From positions 186,001-250,000 of the forward strand of contig CP099432.1 in assembly GCA_024114885.1 (NCBI GenBank): a stretch of 64,000 nt of DNA, written 5' to 3'. This stretch comes from Septoria linicola (lineage: Eukaryota > Ascomycota > Dothideomycetes > Mycosphaerellales > Mycosphaerellaceae). The first letter of the stretch is position 1, and every line of letters begins with the position of its first letter. The notes under the pieces were generated by a model. The model worked only from the letters and a program-made list of their open reading frames with translations. It ran no database searches and was not told the origin of the DNA. Positions 23,331 through 35,499 of the stretch are shown piece after piece. A program made the translations under genes and the position numbers.

Positions 23331-25270
23331 AAGTAATATAACTTTTCCTATAAGAGAGGTAATATCTTACTAATAAATAGAATATCTCTAACTAGCTTAG
23401 TCTTTATAACTGTTTAGCTATCTAGGAAGGTAAGAGTGAAATTAGGCTTTTAGACTCTAAATTACTTACTAAACTAATTCTATAATATAAGATTTACTTT
23501 AAGATTAGGAACAAATAGTATCTTATTAAGTAGAACTTCTTCTCCTAAGATTCTCTTTATCTATACTAGTCTAGAGTAGGTTATATAGAGGTATTCTCCT
23601 CCTACCTTAATCTATACTTTCTTTCTTAGTAGCTTTACTAATCTAAAGAAGGATAGTTAGTTAGTTATATAGAATAAGATATAGGAATCTAAGAGCTATT
23701 CTTAGAGTAATAACTTGCCTTTAGCCTTAATTATAGAATAGGCTAACTTATCTTAGTTATTATCTTCTAATAGAGAATTATTATTACTTCTAGAACTAGA
23801 GTAAGTTCTAGAATTAGAACTAGAACTAGACTCCTAGGCTGAAAATCCTTTTTTTAGAAGCTTTCTAGACTTTTCTATCCTCTAGAGCTACTTGCCTATT
23901 CTCTAGATAACCTTCTTTAGCTTATTATATAATAATAACTTATAGATAGCTTTCTTAATATATCTAGTATTCTTTAGTAAAAAGGATCTTCTAACTCTCT
24001 TTTTAAGGAATAATCCCTAAGGGTCCTTCTAGTTCTTAATACTATTTCTTTACTAGGATAGTTTCTTAGTAGTAGAGAGGTTAGGATAATCTTTTAACTA
24101 GTACTTCCCTTTCTTATAAAGCTAGTATATTAGTAGAGACTTTTCTTAGTAAGGCTACCTAGAATAGAATATAGCTAAACCTATATCTATCTTATCTAGA
24201 TTATCTCTTACCTCTTAGGACTTAAGTAGAAGGAGAATAGTATCTATATCTAAGGATAGTTAGGTTATAATAGTATTCTTAGCTACTTAGTATAATATAG
24301 GTAGAGACTATAGGAGATATTTTAGCCTTTTCTCTTAACTCTAGTAGTAAGTTTCCTAAGAATTAATCTTAGTAATTCTCTTACCTAGGCCTCTAAGGTA
24401 TCTCTATACTTCTCTAATTATTTTATTAGGTAATATCCTAAATATAATAAACTACTTAATTAGACCTATAGTATAGGACTTTAGGACTCTATTATACTTA
24501 TTCTAGAGAATTACCTATATCTTAGCTACTAGTATAGTAATATACTATATCTCTAGCTCTATCTTATTATCTTTACTAATACTATATCTAATATTAAACC
24601 TATATACTATATTGTCTTTTAAGAAGTATTAATTCTAAGTAATATATATCTAGAGACTAGTGTCCTACTAAACTATATATAGATTCTCTCTAATAATTAG
24701 TTAGCTAATTACCTAGAACTAGTCCTTTCCTTCTAGCTTATCTATCTATAGCTTAAACTATTTCTTCTAGTTAGTTCTATCTAGGATTAGAATCCTTTAG
24801 CTCTTCTTATCCTCTTAGTCTATTATAGAAATAGGTAAATAGAATAAATAATTAGTAGAATACTTTAGACTAGCTAAGGATTCTAGAGAAGAGTAATTTC
24901 TTATAGTAGAGAGACTAGCTCTAAGAGATAGGGATTCCTCGTATTTAGGAAATTACTAAGACTTAGATCTTTCTCTCTTAGTAGAGTTTCTACTACTAGG
25001 TAGTAGGAAGGCTAGGTAGCCTCTTCTAACTCTAGTAATACTAGGTATAATAGTAGAGAACTAGGTAGGTATTAATAAAGTAGAAACATACTACTATCTT
25101 ATAGAGATCTTTACTAACTTATATACTACTAGGTATAAACTAGCTTCGTTAGTAATATAGTTAGAGAAACTTCTAGGCTCTAAATGTTTTCTATAAACTA
25201 TAAGGGATATAAGTAACCTATACTAATATAGGTTACTTCTATTTAGTATAGAAACCTAGGCTTATAACCT
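23330..25270 (-). pseudogene. Copia gag, protease and pre-integrase region, RIP-degraded
   Basis: This is the 5' half of the Copia polyprotein on minus, between the 5' LTR (25,273) and integrase. Reading frames with TAG/TAA-only interruptions can be followed, but the zinc knuckle and the protease active site are too altered to name with confidence. A Ser-rich stretch lies near 23,785-23,835. A conserved motif just inside the 5' LTR (minus GGTTATAAGCCTAGG, about 25,257-25,271) may be the primer-binding site. The call is by position within a complete element. Confidence 0.6.
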
Positions 25271-25272
25271 AT

Positions 25273-25546
25273 TAAAAGTAGAGAGCGTATTATATACTAT
25301 ATAATATTAAGGAGAGTATAGCGTAGTAAAGAAGAATAAGAGATTAATCTTAAACTAACTTATATATATAGTATAGTAGTAATATACTAGGAACTAAATA
25401 TAAAGTTAATTAAGTTAGTTATCTAAGAAGAGAAGAAAGAGAAGTAAGATATACCTCTTACTAAGCCTTAGGTAGATACCTTAGGTATCTAGAACTATAC
25501 TTAGATATCTATATCTAGACTAACTATCTAGGATATATTCTTAATA
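25273..25546 (-). repeat. Copia 5' LTR
   Basis: This 274-base partner of 19,253-19,526 is directly followed by GTTATTAT. Its outer CA has become TA, consistent with RIP. Confidence 0.92.
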
Positions 25547-25554
25547 GTTATTAT

Positions 25555-27990
25555 TATACTTATAGGCCTAGGGAGGCCTAAGTATAGCTCCTATCTCTCT
25601 CTTATATATATTAACTACTATACTACTAGGTTATCTCTACCTAGGTTAGTTCTCTTCTACTTTACTCTCTTCTATTCTAGGTCCTATTATTATCTAGCCT
25701 ACTAGTCCTTTACTTAGTCCTCTTATCCTTCTCTCTATTATAGGCTCTAGGCTCTATACTATATTACTATAAGCTTATAGATCTCTATAGTCCTTATTTA
25801 TCTTAGGCCTAGGTCTAGCCTCCTTCTATTTCTAGCTTCTCTCTATATAATTACCTAGTATTAGCTCCTAATATAGCTATATACCTAGGTAGCTACCCTC
25901 TTTCCTATATACTACCTTAATAGGTCCTAGGTATATATTCTTATAAGAGTAATATTTACCTTCTTTTATAGGACCTAGGTAGATACTATCTTATATACTC
26001 TAGTAATATACCTTAGAGCCTAGGTCTAGATCTTCTCTATAGGTTTAGTTAGGCCCTTATTATAGTCTCTTATACCCTCTAGGTTTAACTAGATAGAGTA
26101 TCTATAGACTAATATAGGCCTAATAACTACTATATAGAGATGTCTTACCTTCTAGAAAGATACTTCCTAGGAAGATTTATAGAGCCTCTATAGAGATTAG
26201 ATCTATTATATACTCTTCTCTACTACCTTCTTTATATATAGGCCCTACCTAAGTTTAGTATCTACCTATACCTCTAGTAGTCTAAAGGATAGTACTAGCC
26301 CTCTCTTAAACTCTAGGATTTAGACTATTACTTATAGGTTATAGTTCCTTCCTCTTATAAAGTAGATAAGTTAGTACTTTTAGAGTATAAAGGTAGCTCT
26401 ATACCTCTTTACCTAGTATATATACTTCTAGTATACCCTCTCTAGCTATTTATAGTTCTCTTCTATAGTTATACTATATATAAGGATATTAGAGTTATCT
26501 ATAAAGCCTATTATAGTTATATTTCTCTTCTAGAGAGCTAGGAGGAGAGTTAAGGTAAAGAAGAGAAAGAGTATAGAGGAGAGTATAGATCTCTATAGTA
26601 TCTCTATATTCTATAGTCTCTCTTAGTTAAAGAACTCTTCTAGTTTTAAGTATATAGTCCTATTCTAGAGGAAGGATCTTATAAACTAGATTATATAGTC
26701 TAGATAGCCTTTTATTCTAATATTATAAAGGAGTCTCTAGTAGGATACTTTATTAAATACTCCTAAGATATCTAGATAAAGTATTAATACTACTAATCCT
26801 AGTTTAGCCTTCTAGATAGTCCTAACCTATTTAGTAATTAGGTCTAGTACTAAGGTATTTAACCTATCTAGCCTAGCCTCTATCTAGGCTTCTAGGAGAA
26901 GCTCTCTCTCTTCTACTTCCTTAGAGATTCTTTTAGCTATAATTGCCTCTAGGACCTTAGCTAGTATATTTAGGAGTACGATTAGTCTATATACTCCTAC
27001 CTTAGTATAGTCTAGCTTTTATAGCTTCCTAAGGACGACTATAGTAGAGTACTTAAATAGTTTAGGATAGTAGGCCTATCTTAGATATACTATAAAGAAT
27101 ATTACTAGGAATAGAGCTATCTCTTCTCTATATTTCTATAGGAGGATATTCTAGACCTAGTCTAGGCCTAGTACCTTTCTTATAGGTAGCTTCTTAAGGA
27201 TTACTAGAATATCCTCTAGGTATACTATCTCTCCTATCTAAAACTAGATTAGTATAACTACTCTTAGGATATCTAAGAGGTCTACCTCCTCTAGAGGAGG
27301 AAAGAAGTACTCTACTAGAACTCTAGCCTTACTCTTATTTATATATCTATCCTATTAGTCCTAGCTATAGAGAGTAGGAAACTATAGAGTTATATATCCC
27401 TAGTTAGCCTTATCTCTAGCCTATTTAGCTAGTTTCTATATTTGCTTTAGATTCTCTATAACCTCTCTAACTATCTATCTCTATAATATATTTATAGCCT
27501 TCCTAACTATCTTATTCTTCCTATAGTAGATATCTAGGTAGTACCTATAGCTAGCTTTAGTAGAGGTTACTTTCTAATCTCTCCTTACCTCTCTTACTAC
27601 CTTAATAGCTATATTATATTCCTAGAGCTATACTACTCTTATATATTAGAATAGTTTAGTATTTAGGACTATCTCTTTTATAACTCTCTAGAGTACCTCT
27701 TAGAGGGATTTAGCTACCTAGTCTAGGTCCTAGTTAGTTTCTAGTAGGAGTAGTTCTAGATATTTTAGCTCTTATAGAGCCTTCTTCTTTACTACTTCCT
27801 AGTCTACTCTAGCCTATTATAGTCTTAGGCCTCTTTCCTTCTAGAGAAGCTACTATATCTAAATAACTATAAGGATAGGGATATAGTTAGAGTTAAATAT
27901 ATTCTCTAGAAGAGTCTAGTAGCTTTATACTCTCTATTAGAGAGACTAGCTAGCTAATATAAGGTCTAGGGTCAAGTCTACTTTATACTA
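25555..27990 (-). mobile_element. Tad-like non-LTR retrotransposon (LINE) remnant
   Basis: On minus, fragments in order match the RT of fungal LINEs. YYPKLFKYSTIVVLRKL (near 27,010-27,070) is followed by YRLIVLLNILAKVLEAIIAKRI (about 26,925-26,990, conserved 'YRPI-LLN-L-K--E' block) and ILSSILFLFF (near 26,555-26,585, 'G-PQGS-LSPILF'). GFIDNSNIL (near 26,490-26,515) is the catalytic FVDD box with the last Asp turned to Asn. A post-RT segment runs to 25,555. The endonuclease domain was not recognised, so the 5' end may be truncated near 27,990. The 3' part was probably cut off by the Copia insertion and may continue at 18,260-19,252. Confidence 0.85.
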
Positions 27991-27999
27991 TCGAAGAGT

Positions 28000-30900
28000 A
28001 GTATAAACGCTATACTAGTTATTATATTACCTCGCCTACTAATATTTATACCTTTACTATCTATTATAATACCTAGAGACGAATTTTAATATCTAAAGAA
28101 ATAGTAGATATACTATAATACTACGCTAATATCGCTTAATAGTAGCTCGAGTCGTTAGTATATTTTCTAGTTCTACTTATAGCTATAATACGAAATAGTA
28201 TTATATCTCTATCTTTCCTATATAGTATAGTAGTAGGTACTAGGTCTATATCCTAGTAGAGGTTAGCTTATAGATAGAATCGAGTAGAACTATACTCTAT
28301 AATTCTCTTTATAAATTATACCTATATAGATCTATTCGCGCGAGTAATAATTAGTCTTCTATAGCCTCTAGTATTAAATAGGTTAATACTAAGCTACCTC
28401 TACTAGTATATTAGATCTCTTCCTATCTAGCCTTAAGCTAGTAAGAGATAGTCTAGCTAGATCGAGTCGTAGAAGCTACGTATCTATAGTAGGAAAACGT
28501 ATTCGACTATATATTCTTTATATAGTATTATATATATAGATATACTCTAGACCGCTCTATAGATATTTACCTACTAGATACTACGAAGGTAAGATAGCTT
28601 AATAAAGATCTCTATAAATAGGTACTAGACTTTATCGATTAGTACGTACTATTCTATATTACTATACGACGCTCTTAGCTAGGCGAGCGATAAGGAGATA
28701 CTAGTTTATAGATAGTAAAGCGTAAGACTACGAAAGTCAAGCCTATAGCGCGCTAGAGCTCGAGATAGGCGATATAAAACTAAAAGCCTAAACGTATTAA
28801 AAAGCCTGAGAAGCTTTTAGTATAGTAGGCTATATAATTATTATCTATCGTTTCCTATATACTAGTAAGCTAGACCCTCGAACGAAAGAGGCTTAATTAG
28901 TATCTACGTACTATAGCTAGTACTTTAAAGTATAGTAAGAGCGATACTAGTACTTATAAGGCTCCGATATTAGCCTAGCTAACTACGTCTACTAATAGTC
29001 GTAAGAGGAAGTAAGAGGCTACTACTAGCGTAGATAAAGGTAGTCTAAAGTTATATAATAAACGTACGAAGTAGTAGGGTAAGCGAGTAAAATAGACTAA
29101 CATAGAGAGAATCTATATAATCTAGATCTAATACGATAGTCTAGGCCTTAGTTACCTTTAATACGCTAAAGCGTATAATTCTAGCTTTAGTATAGTATAT
29201 TTAGAAGAGGTACTCTCTAGATAGTCTATCTTAGTTATAGTTAATAGAGCTATAACCTCTATCGATACGATTAACTATAATATTAGAAAACTATAGCGCG
29301 TTCCTATCTAAGATATAGATCCGATACTACGCCCGATAATACTAGTACGTAATATATAGCTATCGCGCTTCTAGGTCGAGCTACTCGAGGATTATAGATA
29401 CTCTCTTAGTAGAACTCTATTTTAGAGAGTCTAATAATAATAACTTTAAGTAGAGACCTCTACGTACTAGAGCTTCCTCTATTAACTAGAGATAGAGAAA
29501 GTATAGCTATCGTCGTAAATATATAAGATTCCTATATTAATTAGGTATCGACCTAAAGCTATAGGTAGTAGTTATCTAAGATATATATCGTATAATACGC
29601 TCTTCTTATAGGCTTTCGTAGCTCGTCTCCTAGGTTCCTATAATATTCTACTAGTATATAAGGAATAGAGTTTACTTTTTATTTATTACTTTCTTATCTT
29701 AATTAGGCTTAAGATCTACGACGTTCGACTATAGCTATATAGTTACCCTATATAGTAAGACGACCTAGATACTATCTCTAGCTCTAAAATTCTAAATATC
29801 TTCTATTCTATACTTATAATTTAGCTACGACTATAGCCTCTTCCTAAGGCGCGTACTACTTAGCCTTCTTAATATACTCTACCTCTTATATAACGCTTAT
29901 ACTACGAAGTAGGGTCTGATTATCCTACTCGAATATTTCGCTAGCGCTAGAAGGTATAATATAAGCGAATATCTCGTAGATAATCTTAATAGAGAATCGA
30001 TAAGCCTTATAGTACCTTAGATATATTAGATCCTAAGCTAGTATAGCGTAGCCTATCTATACGTACTATCGAAGCCTCTTCTTATCTACTTACTCGATAC
30101 CCTCTAGGCTACTCTAGCTAGTTCTATAGATACTAATAGCGTAGTTAGTAACGATAACTTCTAGGTTAGTAATCTCGAGCTATCTCTTAAAGAGTAACTC
30201 GAGCTCTTTTATTAATAGCTAGAGTACTATCTCGAACCTCGAAGGAGATTTCAAGATAGCTTTACTTTAGGCTTAGGCTTAGATATCTTACTAGGTAAGT
30301 AGTCTCGATTCTAGTAAGTCTCTTAATTTAATACTTAAAGTAAGAGATAGAGATATAGTAGTATCTTAAAGGCTTCGGTACTAGTATTATACTAGCGAAG
30401 CGGTATAGTAAGCTATTACAGATTAATAAATATATAGAATAGATAGTAATATCTAGAAAAGAGCTATATATCCTAATTACTATAGAAGTTATAGCTTTAT
30501 CGTATTTGCTAGTTACTAGCGCTAATACTTAGGCGTTCTAATTAGGATAGACTATAGCTACTAAAAATATATTAGAAACGCCTAAGTTAGTTCTATAGCG
30601 AGCGGGTAACTACGGCTGTCCGCGATACTAAACTCGTAGGCGACGACGCTAATTACCTTAGTAGTTACTAGACTATAAACCCTCTATATTCCTTTATTAC
30701 GTCGGTAAAGAATACTCTAGTTATTTCTATAGCGGGCTATACCCTCGAAGGTAAAGACTTTAATCGCGATAACTTTTAGCTAAATTAAAAAGGACGAGCG
30801 TATTCGATTAGTAGATATACTTAGAACGGGTTAATAACGATAGTAAGAAGAGTTTCGAGGCAAGTCTTAGTAAAACGAGTAGATTTAATAGCGGATCGAC

Positions 30901-32590
30901 CTTAGCTCTAGGTTTACGTCCTATCTAAGTATATTCTCTAGTCTAGATTAGGTTCTTAGGATATCTTACTATAGTATATTAGATAGGGTAGCTTTCAAGC
31001 GCTCTATAGTAGTAGTTTCATTTCACGTATATTAATATACTTACTAAGAAATAACGTTAGAGTAAGCTTACTAATAGTAGCTATAACCTACTACTATAGG
31101 CGTTTTATAACACTTGCGACTCGCGACTTAACCTACGAGATATTTAGCTTCGACTATTACCGATCCTTAGCCTTATTAAATACTAAATCTAGCTCTCTAG
31201 CCGAACGTTAACGTAAGAGCTGTTTATATAATAGACCTTAATTTAGACTAAGGTTTTATTATCCTAGATAACGATCTTATCTACGACTTCCTATTTAAAC
31301 CTAACTTACTATACTACCTCTATATATAGGACCTTACTTTATTAATATATCGAGGAGTAGGCTATAGCGAGTATCTATAGCTAGCTTAATATTACGGACT
31401 AGGTAGATCGAAGTATTTAGCTAAGAGAGACCTCTTAGAGGATTAAAACATATACTAACGAAAAGATACTATAGGTAGTCTACTCTTCGTTAATTAGGTT
31501 ACTAACTAGAGCTTAACGTTCGAGAAGGAGATCTTTAGACTACGTACTATTCTAGACTAATATACGAAAGTTAAGAAGTATAGCGACGAAGGGTTTATAG
31601 GTTTAATCTAATACGTATACGATATAGATAGAGTAGCTTAAAGATAGGCGCTTTAGTACGTACTATACTATCTAATTAAGCTTAGTATAGATAGACGGAG
31701 AGGACTAGCGTACTACTATAAATAGGCGACAGCTGGTCGCCTATATCGATACGTACTATATAGCGCCAAGTATAGTTATATAGACCTACCTTAACCGTGT
31801 CTATGTCTATATCTATATCCTAGCTCTTTCTAGTAGAATTATAGTAATTGTTTCGTACGACGGCGCTAGAGCGTTTATTATACTATTCTCCGCTAGTTAG
31901 TAGTATAGAGATATACGAGATAATTTAGTAGAGTCTATAGGTATATAGGATAGTATAGCTAGACTATTATAAGTGTCTAGTTTACTACGCGCGTATTAAA
32001 GATAAGGATATTAGTATAGTTATTTAAAAGTAAGAAGCGGCTAAAACTATACGATTAGGTAATCTAATTAGTTTAGTTATAATAACCGAGCTCGCTTATA
32101 TACGCTTAATATTAAATCTAATAGCTTAAGACTCTAAATTCCTCGTAATCTATCGTCGTAATTATAGTATAGTTTCTTCTATACTAAATAATATTACTAA
32201 AATATACTAGATAGACAAGCTTAGTAGTATAAAATAAAGCTTAGATAGTTAGCTAAATTCCTATATAAAAACATTTCTATATTTATATAGTTCTAGTACT
32301 AGTAATTTAAGCTCGTTTTCTTATCGTATTTCTAAATTAATAAATCGTTACTTTCTAGTCTAATCTAAGATCTAACCCTAATATTATATTTATATCTTTA
32401 TAGAACCTTATAATAGCACGTATTACTAAATAAACTACGACGATTCTAATAGGAAAACGTATTTACTCTAAAACGCGTTATATATAGCGTAATAGTAGTT
32501 AGAAGCGCGTTTAGTAATATCTTAAGGTTATAACTTACGAGTTTATAGGGATTTAGAGAAGCTAGATAGTTACTTTTATAATAATAATAA
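28000..32590. other. RIP-degraded sequence, no recognised gene
   Basis: CpG is common again from about 27,990, so this is different DNA from the LINE. On the + strand, frames can be followed for several hundred codons with only TAG/TAA stops (for example 28,640-29,650). They would be unusually rich in Gln, Ser and Arg if all stops were Gln. The minus strand offers similar frames, so the coding strand is uncertain. Between 31,350 and 31,800 a + frame has fragments such as LTFEKEIFRLRTILD. I could not assign transposase, helicase or polymerase motifs. Confidence 0.45.
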
Positions 32591-32599
32591 TATAAAGGC

Positions 32600-35030
32600 G
32601 CGTCGAAAACATAGTAATAGACGCGACTATAGACTTCGTAGAGTTAGAGCTTAGTTTAGAGACTATTATCGATAACCTTACTAAGTTATACGCTAAATCG
32701 CGGCTTCCTAGAGCTTATTCTAGCCGTTATAGTTATACTAGAATTCTCGTAGATAGACTATACTTTAAAGGCTTTATACTAACCCTCTCTAGTAAATACC
32801 TTAAAACGAGCTAGTACTAGAAACTAGAGATTAGAGTAGAGTTAACTAAGGTAGCGACTAGTACGCGTTACTAGCTCTATAGAGTATACTTTAAGAAGCC
32901 TAGTTCTTAAGGCTTAGTATTAAAGAGTATTACCTTAACTATACGACTAATCGACTATCTATATAATCTAGCTTTTAGTAAAAGTTACTACTAGACGCGA
33001 GATAGTAAGTATATAGCGCCGGTAGTAGATATAGGCTATAAACGAAAGGCTAAAACTAATAGAGATATACGAGCCTCTTTCGCTACTAAATAATAACGCG
33101 TAGACGACTATACTATATTTAATCGAATTAGCTAGTAGAAGGTATATCTCGAGTAGAAGATAGGCGACGATTAATTACTTCGTAATACTACCTTAAAGCG
33201 ATTACGCCGGCTCCTTAGCTTCTAAAACTAACGTATTTCAGATCTCGTACCTTAGAACTATATAACCTACTAGCGTTAGTTAATAAAGCTATTTACTAGC
33301 TTAAAACTAGCTATCTAACGCTTTATAAGTAAGGTATAGAGCGACGTTATCGTATCCTTTAATAGTTAGAAGTCTAATAACGAGCTAGAGTTAATAGGTA
33401 TATTCGGACACTTTATCGATAAATATAGTTATAATCGTATAGTAATACTAGGCTTATATAACATATTTAGCTTATATGATTTATTAGATATTATAGATAC
33501 TATACTAGAGGTTATCTACGAATACGGTACTAAGAAGAAGATTAAATACTTTATGTCTAATAACGTAAATAGTAACGATAAGGTATACCGATTACTCGCT
33601 ACCTCGCTCGGCCTTAATCTACTTAAATATAGACTACGCTATACTATATATATTATTAATTTAGTCTATAAAGCTATCCTTTATAGTATCGATATTAACG
33701 CGATTAATTAAGCCTACGAATTCGATAGCGATAGCGATAATATAGAGTCTTCGGATAAGATAGAAGATAATAAAGAAGTAGCTTAATTCGAGCGCTTAAT
33801 CTATACTTAAAATAACCTCGAGAAACACGTTATTTAACGTAGGCGTAGACTACTTAGTAAACTATATAATATTGTTATCTACGCGCGTAGCTTAATAATA
33901 CGTCGCTAGTTCTTTAAGAGTAAGTAGAAGGAAGCTAATCTAGACATAGTAATACTAGAGCTTATTTTAAATAGTAGTATAAGGTAGAATAGTAACTACG
34001 ATATAATAGAGCGAGCTCTTAAGCTTAAAGACGCGTTAGAGCTATATTAGGCTTACTTTTACGAGATAGACGATAAGCTACTAGCTACTAAAGATTACCT
34101 TAATAGTAACGACTAGTATAAGCTCTAAGAGCTCTATTTATTACTTAATCTAATAAAGGAAGCGTTAATAGGTTTATAGATAGATAGTATATATATCTAT
34201 AGCTTATTATAGTAGTTACTTATAACGCTAAACCTACTAATAAGCGTATTAGAGGACCTTAAAACATAGTAAGATTTACTACTAAACTTATACTTCAAGG
34301 CGTGTATTTTAATAGGTTAGAAGAAGCTAGATAAGTACTTCGCGCTTACTAATCGTTTACCTACTTATATAGCCTTAATAGTACTTTATCTATACTTTAA
34401 ACTACGCTAGTTTAATACTATATAGAAGGATCTCTACTTTAATCTAGAGGTAAAGAAATAACGCTATAGTAACGCTAGGTTTAGCGTATGTAATAAGCGC
34501 TTATAAGCTTTATAAACACTATTATAGAGCGAGTTATTTACCGAGCGTACATGTAGAGTTATTAAGGCCTTATAGATCGAATACCGCGAGCGATTTAGTA
34601 CTATAAACGCGACTATAGCGACCGAGCCCTCTTAATTAAATACTACTACGAACTGCGATTCTACGTAATACGAGTAAGGACTATAGCTAAGTAAAGAGAT
34701 TATATAGGACGAGTATAATCGCTATCTTATAGCGCTACCGGCACTACTAAAAACAGACGCTTTATAGTAGTAGAACGACTACTATAAAGTATACTCTATA
34801 CTCTCTAGGCTAGTATATAATATACTAGCTTGTCTAGCGTCTTTAACTACTACTAAACGTAGCTTCTCCGAAGCCGGTTATACGTTAAATAAGGCTTATT
34901 AGTATATACGTAGTAACTTAGTAGAAGTAAATTAGTATCTAAAGTTATAGTTTAGCTATAATATAATACTAGATAATATAGTAGTAGATATAACGATAGT
35001 AGATAATAAGGTAATAAGCTAATTATTTAC
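32600..35030 (+). pseudogene. hAT-family transposase (hAT-1), RIP-degraded
   Basis: The + frame carries hAT hallmarks in order. MSNNVNSNDKVYRLLATSL (33,552-33,608) corresponds to the catalytic 'DNA-NN' block, with the Asp now Asn. ARSLIIRR-FFKSK and YDIIERALKLKDALELY lie near 33,880-34,050. The C-terminal dimerisation domain is near 34,805-34,980, with LACLASLTTTKRSFSEAGYT and IRSNLVEVNWYLK-like text ('A-S--ERSFS--G', 'R--L'). Transposase of this type cuts and pastes the element. Stops are TAG/TAA only. The N-terminal start and a BED zinc finger were not located. Its right terminus is probably displaced by the hAT-2 insertion at 35,114. Confidence 0.88.
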
Positions 35031-35499
35031 TTATAGGCTATAGAGCGTCCGTACTTTAGTACGTAGTACTACTAATTAGACGACAGCTATAATATCTACT
35101 ATAATCTAATTAAACGAAGATTAGACGTTAGAATAGGTAGGCCGAAATAGGTTAGTATATAGGTTAGGCTAGGTCTTAGCCTACCTATAGAAGATAGTAA
35201 TAGGTATAGTACAAATACCTACTCTATACTTAGATAGGTTAGGCGAACAAAAAATAGGTATAATATAGGTTTTAAGTATAACTACGAAGAAGAATTATTC
35301 TAGTTAGTATCGACTATAAAAGGAAGTATATAATAGAGTAGTAAAGATAGAGAGAGAGATAATAGTAATAAGCGGAATAGATAGGCTAATCTAACGTCGA
35401 CTTAAGTTTATAATATATATAGTTAGTAGACGTAGTCGGTAGCTACGTTCTAGCTCTTAAAGCTTCTCTATAGAGTATATTACGCTTTCGCGTACTTCG

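Larger units (their letters stand above)
19253..25546 (-). mobile_element. Complete Ty1/Copia retrotransposon
   Basis: Two direct repeats of exactly 274 bases (19,253-19,526 and 25,273-25,546) bound the element. Read on minus the LTR begins TGTTAAGAATATATTC and ends in CTTTCA. A purine tract (AAGTAGGAG on minus, 19,527-19,537) precedes the 3' LTR. GTTATTAT occurs directly outside both ends (19,245-19,252 and 25,547-25,554). This fits a target duplication, although Copia elements usually make 5 bases. Integrase lies before RT on the minus strand, the Copia order. All frames are RIP-inactivated. Confidence 0.92.

Noticed and set aside
28000..32590. Telomere-linked RecQ helicase or Helitron
   Set aside because: Considered because of the setting, but no helicase motif, Rep motif or telomeric TTAGGG array could be found.
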